Shown here: positions 21,554-28,915 of the stretch, piece after piece | How the letters are laid out: each line of letters starts with the position of its first letter | How positions within the stretch are numbered: the stretch's first letter is position 1 | Source of the DNA: a virus | IMG/VR virus record: IMGVR_UViG_3300030105_002547 | Span: 1-38,851 of that record | Reading direction: 5' to 3' (one strand) | Length of the DNA: 38,851 nt | Notes under the pieces: generated by a model | Told to the model about the DNA's origin: nothing | What the model saw: the letters and a program-made list of their open reading frames with translations, nothing else | Database searches by the model: none | Program-made: the position numbers and the translations under genes

Positions 21554-21938
21554 TACTAACGACCAAAAAGTAGATGAAGAAAAGTACAAAAGTAACTTCG
21601 ATGCCATCTTCGGCGCACCTAAGCCGGTACAGCGGGGGTCGTTTACACAAGGCCCTGACGGTGTGGTACCCCGGGGGGAAGCGGTGCGGACAAGTGTAAA
21701 CGGGCCTATGGTGATGAAGCCGCTACAAGACTTCGTATCACCTATAGACCAAACTGTGATTTCTTCACGCAGCCAGCTAAAGGCCCACAACGAGCGTCAC
21801 GGCGTTACAAATTCTAGCGACTACTCGGAAGGGTACGTTGCTAACAAAGCTAGAGCGCGCAACGCGGCAGGCGAGAAGTACCTGAAAGACACTCGCCGGT
21901 CAGATATACACGATGCAATAAGCACTTTCACCCGATAA
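21543..21938 (+). CDS. Conserved head-region protein, 131 residues
   Basis: This protein lies between portal and scaffold, a place where many podoviruses carry a small conserved gene. The C-terminal part has the pattern FVSPIDQTVISSRSQLKAHN followed by RHGVTNSSDYS, which recurs in phage head-operon proteins. The exact role is unknown; an assembly factor is plausible from position. GGAG lies about 10 bases before the ATG, and the start overlaps the portal stop by 11 bp. No transmembrane helix is seen. Confidence 0.7.
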   Translation: MTISTNDQKVDEEKYKSNFDAIFGAPKPVQRGSFTQGPDGVVPRGEAVRTSVNGPMVMKPLQDFVSPIDQTVISSRSQLKAHNERHGVTNSSDYSEGYVANKARARNAAGEKYLKDTRRSDIHDAISTFTR

Positions 21939-21959
21939 CCCTACGACAAGGCTAAAATT

Positions 21960-23033
21960 ATGAGTTCAATGCGAGATGATTTAAGCGCAGCGCTAGACAG
22001 CAATGCGGAAGAAGACGATACTCAAAACTACGAAGAAACACCGCAGGAAGTTGATTCAGTAGACGAGGGTATTGCCGATGAAGAAACTGAAACAGACGCG
22101 GAAGAGAGCAACACAGATAATGACGCCAACGACGCTGCCCCTGCACCCGACAGCGAGAAGTCAGAAGGAAGTGGCAGCGAGCTGGCTGCGACAGAACCCG
22201 CTTCGACGGACAGCATCAAAGCCCCTGTAAATTGGGGGCCTAAAGAGCGTGAAGACTGGTCAAAGATACCCCGGCACCTTCAAGAAAAAGTCATGGCTCG
22301 GGAGACTGAAATAAGCAACATGTTGAACACGACTGCGGACGCCCGGCGAACGCATGACGAATTCAGCCAAATGTCTGAGCGCTACAGCCATACGCTGTCC
22401 GATGTGGCCGGCAACACCCCCATGGAACGCGCCAATAATATTTTTGGCACGGTCGACATGCTTAACCGGGGCAGCAGCCAGCAAAAAGCCAGCTTGGTGG
22501 CCGACTTAATCCACCAGTACGGTGTGGACATAGGCCAGCTAGACAGCGCCATTGTAGGTTCACAGCCTACAGAGCAGCAGTCACAGAACAGCCAGCTAGA
22601 GCGTATGCTGCAAGAGCGCATGGCGCCATTTGAACAGCAGATGGGGCAGCAGCGCGCCTATGAACAACAGCAGCACCAGCAAAAACAAGAGCAAGCGAAT
22701 AACGAGGTAGTGGAGTTCTCGCAAAACGCCGAGTTTCTATCCGACGTGCGCTATGACATGGCAGACCTGATAGATATGGCAGACAAGCAGGGACGCCCTA
22801 TCTCCATGCAGAAAGCCTATGAAGCCGCCTGTTCGCTCCACCCACAGATACAGGCGGTGTTAGATCAGCGCAAGCAACAGCAACAGCTTGCCGGTGGTAC
22901 TAACGCCATGGCTCTTAAACGTGCAGCAGCTTCAAGCATTACGGGTAGCCGTGGTGGCGCGGGTGGCGGCGGTGGCAGTCAAAGTATGCGCGATGCCCTA
23001 GTAGATGCATGGGACGGGCAAGGTAAAATTTAA
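21960..23033 (+). CDS. Capsid scaffolding protein
   Basis: The 357-residue product is highly acidic at the N-terminus (residues 5-80 are mostly Asp, Glu, Asn and Thr) and helical and Gln-rich in the middle (around residues 215-260, with runs of Gln and Glu), followed by a Gly-rich end. This composition and the position just before the major capsid gene are typical of internal scaffolds that guide procapsid assembly. A short conserved segment KAPVNWGPKEREDWSKIPRH near residue 90 occurs in many phage scaffolds. AAGG lies before the ATG, within the recurring ACCCTACGA element. Confidence 0.85.
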   Translation: MSSMRDDLSAALDSNAEEDDTQNYEETPQEVDSVDEGIADEETETDAEESNTDNDANDAAPAPDSEKSEGSGSELAATEPASTDSIKAPVNWGPKEREDWSKIPRHLQEKVMARETEISNMLNTTADARRTHDEFSQMSERYSHTLSDVAGNTPMERANNIFGTVDMLNRGSSQQKASLVADLIHQYGVDIGQLDSAIVGSQPTEQQSQNSQLERMLQERMAPFEQQMGQQRAYEQQQHQQKQEQANNEVVEFSQNAEFLSDVRYDMADLIDMADKQGRPISMQKAYEAACSLHPQIQAVLDQRKQQQQLAGGTNAMALKRAAASSITGSRGGAGGGGGSQSMRDALVDAWDGQGKI

Positions 23034-23069
23034 GTACGACTAACCCCACCCTACGAGAAGGAAAATATT

Positions 23070-23300
23070 ATGAATTTTGGCGCAGCAATAGAAGCTATAA
23101 AAAACCGCAGTCGAGTAGCACGGGTTGGCTGGAACGGTAAAAATATGTGGATAGTGCTTATTCACGCGGGCAATGCCTCTTTTAACGGGTTAGATATGCA
23201 GGATTGTATAGGTATGCGTACAGCCACAGGGGACATGCAACCGGGGTGGCTAGCCTCGCAAGCAGATATGCTCGCTGAAGATTGGGCTGTTGTAGAATAA
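23070..23300 (+). CDS. DUF2829 protein, Tad2-like anti-Thoeris sponge
   Basis: The 76-residue protein fits the DUF2829 family: MNFGAAIEAIKNRSRVARVG, then WNGKNMWIVL, and GWLASQADMLAEDWAVVE at the end. DUF2829 includes Tad2, a phage protein that binds and sequesters the signalling molecule gcADPR made by the ThsB subunit of the Thoeris defence, so that the NADase ThsA stays off. Key visible residues are Trp21-Asn22-Gly23, the Trp60-Leu-Ala-Ser-Gln segment and Asp71-Trp72. It has its own AAGGA ribosome-binding site and lies between scaffold and major capsid genes, with 36 bp and 169 bp gaps. Activity is predicted only by family; other members may bind other nucleotides. Confidence 0.85.
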   Translation: MNFGAAIEAIKNRSRVARVGWNGKNMWIVLIHAGNASFNGLDMQDCIGMRTATGDMQPGWLASQADMLAEDWAVVE

Positions 23301-23321
23301 AATATAATGTTGCTTTACTGC

Positions 23322-23343
23322 AGGGGTAGTGTACACTTCCCCT
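23322..23343. promoter_or_regulatory. 22-bp near-perfect palindrome in the gap before the capsid gene
   Basis: The two 11-bp halves pair at 10 of 11 positions, with core AGTGTACACT at 23328-23337. It could be an operator or a hairpin in the mRNA. The surrounding gap (23301-23469) has no gene; it also contains a small hairpin TGGCG/CGCCA at 23425-23441 and the AAGGAG site for the capsid gene. Confidence 0.6.
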
Positions 23344-23469
23344 TCAGGTACGACTTTTCAATGGCGCGTGGCCAGCCTCGGTAGCACCACACCTAGCCCT
23401 TAGAATGGTTAATACTAGCATAAGTGGCGCATAAGCCGCCAAACTACTATTCATTTTAAGGAGCCAATC

Positions 23470-24465
23470 ATGGCCTTCGCAAACGCAAACATTAGCGACA
23501 TTCTCGCTACCACCATTGAGTCACGGTCTAAAAAGATCGCTGACAACGTGACGAACAACAACGCTCTACTCTCCAAAATGAAGAAGCAAGGCAAGATCAA
23601 GACGTTTTCGGGCGGCTACAAGATCATGCAAGAGCTATCCTTCGCTGAAAATTCAAATGCTGGCTGGTATTCAGGCTATGACCTGTTGCCCGTAGGCATC
23701 TCGGACGTTATCTCTGCTGCTGAGTACGACATTAAGCAAGCAGCTGTCCCCGTTATCATTTCAGGTCTTGAGCAGCTGCAAAACAGCGGTCGCGAGCGCA
23801 TGATTGACTTGATGGAATCTCGTTTAGAGGTTGCTGAAGCCACCATGGCTAACCTTATCACTGGCGGCCTGTATTCAGACGGCTCAGCAGCAGGCGGCAA
23901 GCAGATCGACGGTCTGGAAGCTATGTTGCCTGTCGACCCTACCGCAGCACCTTACGGCGGCATTGACGGCGCTACCTTTACTTTCTGGCAGAACGCGGTA
24001 AGTGACAACACTGCAGCTAACGGCCTTGACCCTACTAAAATTCAGGGTTTATGGAACATATTGTGGGCCTCTTTGGTTCGCGGCCAAGATCGTACCGATC
24101 TTATTATGTCCGATACTACCGTGTGGAACGCCTACATGGCTTCTTTGCAGGCGCAACAGCGTTTCAGCAACACTAACTCTGCAGACGCGGGCTTTGCTAC
24201 TTTGAAGTTCATGGACGCGGACGTGTGCTTGGATGGCGGCATCTACAACGGCAACAACGGTTCGGGTACCCCAGCAGGTACGGCATTCTTCCTGAACACC
24301 AAGTATGTCCACTACCGCCCCCACGCCGATCGCAACATGGTCAGCTTATCACCCAACAAACGCTACTCAACTAACCAAGATGCTGAAGTCCAGATTCTAG
24401 GTTGGGCGGGCAACATGACCTGTAGCGGTCGTCAATTTAGTGGCCGTTTCGACGCTAACGGTTAA
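23470..24465 (+). CDS. Major capsid protein
   Basis: The 331-residue protein lies after the scaffold and carries a strong AAGGAG site, as expected for the most abundant virion protein. Its sequence pattern fits the HK97-fold capsid proteins of podoviruses: an N-arm (ANANISDILATTIESRSKKI), a helix region (ENSNAGWYSGYDLLPVGISD) and a beta-rich C-terminal part. It lacks a clear N-terminal protease signal, in line with a separate scaffold. Codon use is biased to frequent codons (for example GCT, AAC, GGC), which supports high expression. It is followed by a hairpin and the decoration gene. Confidence 0.88.
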   Translation: MAFANANISDILATTIESRSKKIADNVTNNNALLSKMKKQGKIKTFSGGYKIMQELSFAENSNAGWYSGYDLLPVGISDVISAAEYDIKQAAVPVIISGLEQLQNSGRERMIDLMESRLEVAEATMANLITGGLYSDGSAAGGKQIDGLEAMLPVDPTAAPYGGIDGATFTFWQNAVSDNTAANGLDPTKIQGLWNILWASLVRGQDRTDLIMSDTTVWNAYMASLQAQQRFSNTNSADAGFATLKFMDADVCLDGGIYNGNNGSGTPAGTAFFLNTKYVHYRPHADRNMVSLSPNKRYSTNQDAEVQILGWAGNMTCSGRQFSGRFDANG

Positions 24466-24478
24466 TCCTTAGCTTAAC

Positions 24479-24498
24479 AGCAGGGGGAAACCCCTGCT
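24479..24498 (+). promoter_or_regulatory. GC-rich hairpin after the capsid gene
   Basis: An 8-bp stem (24479-24486 with 24491-24498) closes a GAAA tetraloop, 14 bp after the capsid stop codon. It has no T-run, so it may protect the capsid mRNA or cause partial termination and adjust the dose of the downstream gene. Confidence 0.6.
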
Positions 24499-24555
24499 TA
24501 CAGAACGATAAGCGGTAGATAACCCGCATCCTTTTAAAAGCATTGAGGTAATACC

Positions 24556-25056
24556 ATGAGTAATTTTAACGTATCTGACGGCTCTATCGGCGGTCAGGGA
24601 ATCAGCGAGATTAGCGCTACACTGAAAAACCGTTTAGGCCGTGAATTAACGGCTGTTGATACGGCATCTTCAGATTACGGCTACGGCACTTTTATTTACT
24701 TAAAAGGTGTAGCTTCCACTACAGTGGGTAGTGTTGTAACTTTTGACCGTGGCGACTATCAAACAGCACTAAGTGTGGCTAATGCTATCGGCTCTATCGG
24801 TGTGGCTATGGCGGACTGTGTAGCAGGTCAATACGGCTGGTACCAGATCAGCGGGCGTTCAGTAATGAATGTTAAAGCAAATTTTGCGGCCAATAAGGTT
24901 GCCTACTTGTCTTCAACTGCAGGCAACGTAGACGATGCAGTGGTTACTGGTGATGAAGTGTTCAGCTCTTACAGCTTTACAGCAATCGCTACACCAGTTG
25001 CAGGTAAAGCCGAGGTCAGTATTGACCGTCCGTTTACCACTAATGCGTCCAACTAA
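24556..25056 (+). CDS. Capsid decoration or stabilisation protein
   Basis: The 166-residue protein directly follows the capsid gene and is rich in Gly, Ser, Ala, Thr and Val, consistent with a beta-sandwich. It begins MSNFNVSDGSIGGQGISEIS and contains YGYGTFIYLKGVASTTVGS and VGSVVTFDRGDY, a pattern of phage head decoration (DUF2190-like) proteins. Such proteins bind the expanded capsid and stabilise it. GAGGT precedes the ATG. It is followed by a strong terminator, so the capsid and decoration genes form one transcription unit. Confidence 0.75.
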   Translation: MSNFNVSDGSIGGQGISEISATLKNRLGRELTAVDTASSDYGYGTFIYLKGVASTTVGSVVTFDRGDYQTALSVANAIGSIGVAMADCVAGQYGWYQISGRSVMNVKANFAANKVAYLSSTAGNVDDAVVTGDEVFSSYSFTAIATPVAGKAEVSIDRPFTTNASN

Positions 25057-25072
25057 GCCGCGCTAGGGTTTT

Positions 25073-25090
25073 GTAAGGTTTACACCTTAC
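25073..25090 (+). promoter_or_regulatory. Hairpin with the genome octamer in its loop
   Basis: A perfect 6-bp stem (GTAAGG/CCTTAC) closes the loop TTTACA, so the octamer GTTTACAC (25078-25085) spans the loop. It lies 17 bp after the stop codon of the decoration gene and 30 bp before the terminator. Confidence 0.6.
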
Positions 25091-25100
25091 ATCAACGAAA

Positions 25101-25116
25101 CCTTGTCGTAGGGGTT
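25101..25116 (-). repeat. Inverted copy of the AACCCTACGACAAGG element
   Basis: This sequence on the minus strand reads AACCCCTACGACAAGG. The element recurs in plus orientation at 21937-21951 and, with variations, at 23048-23061 and 28184-28197. Copies at 21.9 and 23.0 kb include the ribosome-binding site of the next gene. Confidence 0.6.
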
Positions 25117-25119
25117 GTA

Positions 25120-25143
25120 GGGGGGCTTAGGCCCCCCGATTTT
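25120..25143 (+). terminator. Rho-independent terminator after the decoration gene
   Basis: A perfect 7-bp stem (GGGGGGC/GCCCCCC, 25120-25126 with 25131-25137) closes a TTAG loop and is followed by GATTTTTAG. It separates the capsid-decoration unit from the downstream gene cluster. Some read-through must occur, unless a promoter downstream was missed, because no good promoter is seen before 25157. Confidence 0.85.
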
Positions 25144-25156
25144 TAGGGGTGATACA

Positions 25157-25330
25157 ATGCTAGACTTAGGCGCTCAGAAAGGTAAAATCAAAGGCGTTTG
25201 CATAGTGAGAGACAGCAACGGTAACCCGAAATTTGACGACTGGGATAATATAGACGCCGTATTTCTGTCGGCTTTAACTGCTAGTGATTTAGCATACATT
25301 AAACAGCAGCAACAGCTCGGAGATAAATAA
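25157..25330 (+). CDS. Small unknown protein, 57 residues
   Basis: The ORF begins at an ATG preceded by GGGGTGAT, a very good ribosome-binding sequence, and ends in TAA sharing a base with the next ATG. The product has 57 residues (MLDLGAQKGKIKGVCIVRDS at the start, KQQQQLGDK at the end). It looks like a small alpha/beta protein with an acidic middle (NGNPKFDDWDNIDAVFL). Its tight fit with the next gene argues that it is real. No family is recognised; a small neck or head component is possible by location. Confidence 0.75.
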   Translation: MLDLGAQKGKIKGVCIVRDSNGNPKFDDWDNIDAVFLSALTASDLAYIKQQQQLGDK

Positions 25331-25695
25331 TGGCAATTACCCATGGCACAGCAGCTAGAACAGCTTTAGCTACTGCTATACTCGGCGCTATAGACGTAGG
25401 GACAGCAGGTAAACTGGTCTTCCAAACAAGCGGCGAAGCAGAAGCTGCAACACTTACACTGTCTGCTACTTCAGGCTCAGTGTCCGGTGCAGTATTGACT
25501 TTTGCGGCTATAACATCAGATACCGACGCCACAGGCGGTACGGTAGACCGTTTTGAAGTACAAAACAGCTCGTCTACGGCCATAATGCTAGGCAGTGTGG
25601 GCACTTCAGGCGAGGACATTAATCTGTCTAGTCTAGCTATTGGCGCCGGTGACACCGTGTCCGTAAGCTCTTTCACCTATACCGCTTCAGCATAG
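25330..25695 (+). CDS. Putative virion protein, Ala/Thr/Ser-rich, 121 residues
   Basis: The function is not recognised. The sequence is rich in Ala, Thr, Ser and Gly with regular alternation of hydrophobic residues (EAATLTLSATSGSVSGAVLT), as in beta-structured virion proteins. It overlaps the stop of the 57-residue gene by one base (TAATG) and lies just before a larger structural gene. A role as a head or tail decoration, or as a fibre adaptor, is possible. Confidence 0.65.
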   Translation: MAITHGTAARTALATAILGAIDVGTAGKLVFQTSGEAEAATLTLSATSGSVSGAVLTFAAITSDTDATGGTVDRFEVQNSSSTAIMLGSVGTSGEDINLSSLAIGAGDTVSVSSFTYTASA

Positions 25696-25705
25696 AGGTT
25701 CAGGC

Positions 25706-26599
25706 ATGAGCATTGCAAACCGAGTATGGGAAACCAGCGCCACAACGGGCAACGGTAATATTTCGCTTGGCGGAGTACCGTCTTCGCCGCTTGGGTATGT
25801 GACTTTTGCCACTAAATTTGCAGTTAATCAGCGTTTTACTTATTGGATAGATAATAGCGCAGGCAAGTGGGAGACAGGGATAGGATACATTTCTGGTTCT
25901 ACGACTTTAGTGCGTGAGGCTGTCGAAGACACATCGGCAGGAAATACTACAAAAATAGTTTTTTCTGGTGCGTTGCAGGTTTATGTACAAACCAGCGAAG
26001 CTGTTGGCTTATACCCTCCTGCTGTTTCTATTGCTTCTCCGGGCAATGAAACTGCCGGGCCTATGGCTATCTCATCACATTACGACGCTTATAGTACCTC
26101 CTACAACAACAGAGTTACTCAGCTTTATTTAAATCCTTTTGTAAACTTGAGAGGTGGCGCAAAGTTTACAGCTTTTTCTTTATATGTTAAATCTGCTCAA
26201 ACTGGCGCGATAGCTCGCATGGGTGTTTATTTAATTGACCCAGCGACAGGATTGCCAACAGGCGCCCCCTACATGGAAAGTGATAATATAGATGTGTCTG
26301 CGAGTGGCATAGTATCAAGTCTTTTTACAAATAATGTTTCAGGCATTGACACACCCATATCGCTGCCTTCTGCATTTTATTTAGCTCTAGCGTTTGACGA
26401 CACCGGCACGAAAGTTCAGTCTTCAAACTGGACTGCAAACGGGACAACTTGGCAGGGAATTAACGCTAATAGCGCGCAACCAAATTATTATCAATCTTAT
26501 ACGATGGGGACTCCTACTGCCGGGGCAGCAGCATTTCCCACAATAGCAACAATGGGCGCTAGGGGCGAGGGCGTACCGTTTGGAGGATTGCTACTATGA
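25706..26599 (+). CDS. Structural protein, likely tail fibre or appendage
   Basis: The 297-residue protein begins with a short N-terminal block typical of phage structural proteins (MSIANRVWETSATTGNGNIS, then YVTFATKFAVNQRFTYWIDN), which is seen in tail and fibre proteins with such an N-terminal domain. The rest is rich in aromatic and polar residues with many beta-prone stretches and could be a receptor- or sugar-binding domain (FTAFSLYVKSAQTG, GVYLIDPATGLPTG). An AGAGGTT site precedes the ATG. A chaperone-like gene overlaps its stop by 4 bp. Base use is more AT-rich than in the neighbours, which could reflect recent acquisition of the binding region. Confidence 0.65.
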   Translation: MSIANRVWETSATTGNGNISLGGVPSSPLGYVTFATKFAVNQRFTYWIDNSAGKWETGIGYISGSTTLVREAVEDTSAGNTTKIVFSGALQVYVQTSEAVGLYPPAVSIASPGNETAGPMAISSHYDAYSTSYNNRVTQLYLNPFVNLRGGAKFTAFSLYVKSAQTGAIARMGVYLIDPATGLPTGAPYMESDNIDVSASGIVSSLFTNNVSGIDTPISLPSAFYLALAFDDTGTKVQSSNWTANGTTWQGINANSAQPNYYQSYTMGTPTAGAAAFPTIATMGARGEGVPFGGLLL

Positions 26600-27093
26600 T
26601 AACGTGGAAAGAAAAAGGAATGTCTCTGCTGGATGCTTTAGGTGATGCCGGTATTTCTATACATCATAGAAATAGCATCGCCCATTGCTCTCCAAGTGAA
26701 AAAGAAAACGACGCACAGCTAATTATAGATAGCCATGACCCCGTCCCGTATGAGCGCACCCAAGCCTACGCTCGCATTATTGAGCAGGCCAACAGTGCAG
26801 CCGCGGCGCTAGAGTCAGCATACCCCGAAATCGAAAAGCGTACTTTTCTAAAGCAAGAGTCCGAGGCCCGCGCATACATCGCTGACTCTTCAGCAGAGCC
26901 ACTAACTTTAGGCATTATTGCTGCGGCTAGAGGTATTGGCGTTAGCACTATTGCGCAAGCAGTAGTCACTAAAGCAGATCAGTTTACTGTATTGGCAGCC
27001 AATATTATCGGTGCAAGACAGCACGCCGAGGACTTAATCGACGCCGAAACCGACTGGAAAAAAATACAACTAATAAACTTAGTGGTTGCGTAA
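26596..27093 (+). CDS. Putative tail fibre assembly protein
   Basis: The 165-residue protein overlaps the stop of the preceding fibre-like gene as ATGA, the usual place for a fibre assembly chaperone. Its C-terminal half (KQESEARAYIADSSAEPLTL followed by AARGIGVSTIAQAVVTKADQ and IIGARQHAEDLIDAE) resembles the helical C-terminus of phage tail fibre assembly proteins. The N-terminus (MITWKEKGMSLLDALGDAGI) is less typical. GGAGG lies upstream of the ATG, at the end of the previous gene. It may assist the 25706-26599 protein; this pairing is inferred from order. Confidence 0.65.
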   Translation: MITWKEKGMSLLDALGDAGISIHHRNSIAHCSPSEKENDAQLIIDSHDPVPYERTQAYARIIEQANSAAAALESAYPEIEKRTFLKQESEARAYIADSSAEPLTLGIIAAARGIGVSTIAQAVVTKADQFTVLAANIIGARQHAEDLIDAETDWKKIQLINLVVA

Positions 27094-28149
27094 ATGTCAA
27101 CTGGACAGGGGCCGCTAGGCTCTAGGCCGGTAGGCGCTGGGCCTGTAGGGTCGCAGATTATTGTTGCTGCCACAGGCATAAGCGGCTCAGGTACGCCCCA
27201 AGCACAAGCTGCAACAATGTCCGGTGTAGGTGAAACAGAGAAAACGGGTACCGGCTCACCACAGGCACAAGCTGCCACCGCACAGGGTGCAGGCGGCGTG
27301 GGGGCTGTAGAATATGGCTCAGGCACAGTTCAAGCACAGGCTGCAGAAACAGCTGGCGCAGCGGTTATCAACAAGACTGCTACCGGCACAGTTCAAGCGC
27401 AGCCCGCAGAAACAGCTGGCGCAGCGGCTATAAACCGCACCGCTACCGGCGCAGTTCAGGCCCAAGCCGCAGGAACAGCCGGTACTAGCGTTGTTGACCC
27501 CGGCATAGAAGGCACAGGCAGTGTAAACGCTACACCAAGCACGGCGTCGGCTACTGGCGCTGTAATAACCGCACCTCAAATGCCCGCCACAGGCGCCATA
27601 ACTGTGTCGGCACCTAGCCGCGTGTTTGGCACATGGGAGGCAACTAACACGCCTAACCCTGCAGCGGTGTACACGAAAACGGGCACTGACGCCGGTGTAA
27701 TAACGATAGATTCGGCTACAGGTGCTGTCATGGCGGTGTCACCTACTGATGTGGACACCAAAGACACCTACAATTTCACTGTCACGGCAACCAACGACAA
27801 AGGTATCGACAGCACTAATGTAACAGCCAGTATTGTTCTTATTGCTGGCGACGGCATACCCTCTGCAAACGGCACAGAAAAGCCTACTTTCTTTAGTGGC
27901 AGCTTACCCTATAATATTGAAGAAGAGCTGGCAGTCGACAGTACAAGCGCAATAGTCATAGTCTCTAATGCGCTGCCCTACACGGCTAACGGGCGTATAG
28001 CCATATCACTAGGCAATGCAGTGGTTCGTGTAGACACCGGCACGCCTTTTGATTCAAACGGCAGAGTAGCCATGTCTACAGCGCTTACTGATACAGTTGA
28101 TAGCGGGGTGCCGTTTACAGCTGACGGCCAGATTGCGGTGCGCATGTAG
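27094..28149 (+). CDS. Repeat-rich structural protein with Ig/cadherin-like domain
   Basis: The 351-residue protein starts at an ATG directly after the previous stop. Residues 30-135 consist of Ala/Gln/Thr-rich repeats with a 21-residue unit (GTVQAQAAETAGAA... and variants), which should be an extended linker or a fibre shaft. Residues 165-255 (SAPSRVFGTWEATNTPNPAA, then ITIDSATGAVMAVSPTDVDT and YNFTVTATNDKG) resemble an Ig- or cadherin-like beta domain, common on phage surface proteins. The C-terminus repeats a motif of about 35 residues (LPYTANGRIAIS, TPFDSNGRVAMS, VPFTADGQIAVR). It is probably displayed on the virion and may bind cell-surface sugar. The assignment is from composition. Confidence 0.7.
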   Translation: MSTGQGPLGSRPVGAGPVGSQIIVAATGISGSGTPQAQAATMSGVGETEKTGTGSPQAQAATAQGAGGVGAVEYGSGTVQAQAAETAGAAVINKTATGTVQAQPAETAGAAAINRTATGAVQAQAAGTAGTSVVDPGIEGTGSVNATPSTASATGAVITAPQMPATGAITVSAPSRVFGTWEATNTPNPAAVYTKTGTDAGVITIDSATGAVMAVSPTDVDTKDTYNFTVTATNDKGIDSTNVTASIVLIAGDGIPSANGTEKPTFFSGSLPYNIEEELAVDSTSAIVIVSNALPYTANGRIAISLGNAVVRVDTGTPFDSNGRVAMSTALTDTVDSGVPFTADGQIAVRM

Positions 28150-28155
28150 CTTTTT

Positions 28156-28183
28156 AGGCTAATATGGCGCACAATAGCCTTTT
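28156..28183 (+). terminator. Weak terminator or attenuator
   Basis: A 6-bp stem (AGGCTA/TAGCCT, 28156-28161 with 28175-28180) has a 13-nt loop and is followed by TTT after the last T of the stem. It lies 6 bp after the stop of the repeat-rich gene. The stem is short, so only partial termination is expected. Confidence 0.4.
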
Positions 28184-28211
28184 AACCCTACGACAACAAC
28201 AGGTGTAAACG

Positions 28212-28904
28212 ATGCAAACTGCAGAATTTAATCATGAAGACTTTGCCAACCAAGCGGAAGCCGATAAGGCCCTAATGGTTCGCTTTTTCTACAAAAACGT
28301 ACAGAATAAACTGGAAAGCCAGACACTAGGGCGCCCAGTGTACAAAGAAAAAGAGTATGTTGAAATCCGCGTAGCTGGCCAGCGCGACGTGCAAGCCTGC
28401 CGCCCGGCTACACACATGGACAAGCAACGATTCAAACCGCATTACGACGCTTTTATAGCGCGTGTAGAGCCGCCCACTGAAGGCATGCCCTTAGCCGAGT
28501 GGTCGCTAATGCCGCGCACGCAGGTCGAAGAGTTATCGTTCATGAACGTAAAAACAGTGGAGCAGCTGGCAAGCATGAAAGACAGCAATCTGCAGAAGTT
28601 TATGAACGGCTACAAGCTGCGCGATCAAGCCGTAGAGTGGCTAGCTAACAATGACGAAGCCACCAACGACAAAGAAAAAGCCGAGCTTAAAGAGACTGTC
28701 ACTATGTTACAGGCGGAAGTGGCTAAACTTTTAGCTATAGTTAACGTGCCTGAAGCAGAGGTTGACGAAACACCGGTCGACCCCAGCGCAGCGATAGCTG
28801 TGCCTGAAGCAGAGGTTGACGAAACACCGGTCGACCCCAGCGCAGCGATAGCTGTGCCTGAAGCGCCCGGCGGCATAAAACGCACTGCACGAAACCGCAA
28901 ATAA
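28212..28904 (+). CDS. Conserved head protein with tandem acidic repeat tail
   Basis: The 230-residue protein carries an N-terminal block (LMVRFFYKNVQNK, then YVEIRVAGQRDVQACRPAT) that recurs in phage proteins encoded between head and neck genes. A second conserved part (QVEELSFMNVKTVEQLASM) may be a helix-hairpin-helix-like segment. The tail holds an exact 18-residue repeat (two copies of VPEAEVDETPVDPSAAIA), encoded by a 54-bp perfect tandem duplication, and ends with a basic tip (GIKRTARNRK). The precise role is unknown. No strong ribosome-binding site is seen: the leader has AACAGGTG followed by TAAACG, and the octamer GTGTAAAC ends just before the ATG. Confidence 0.7.
   Translation: MQTAEFNHEDFANQAEADKALMVRFFYKNVQNKLESQTLGRPVYKEKEYVEIRVAGQRDVQACRPATHMDKQRFKPHYDAFIARVEPPTEGMPLAEWSLMPRTQVEELSFMNVKTVEQLASMKDSNLQKFMNGYKLRDQAVEWLANNDEATNDKEKAELKETVTMLQAEVAKLLAIVNVPEAEVDETPVDPSAAIAVPEAEVDETPVDPSAAIAVPEAPGGIKRTARNRK
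28746..28864 (+). repeat. 54-bp perfect tandem repeat inside the 28212-28904 gene
   Basis: Bases 28746-28799 and 28800-28853 are identical 54-bp units; a third unit starts (11 bases to 28864). In protein it doubles an acidic 18-residue segment. The absence of any silent difference implies a recent duplication or ongoing recombination. Confidence 0.95.
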
Positions 28905-28915
28905 GAGAGTGAATC

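Noticed and set aside
23301-23390. tRNA or small peptide gene in the gap before the capsid gene
   Set aside because: No cloverleaf could be drawn, and the only ORF from the ATG at 23308 is 25 codons without a ribosome-binding site.
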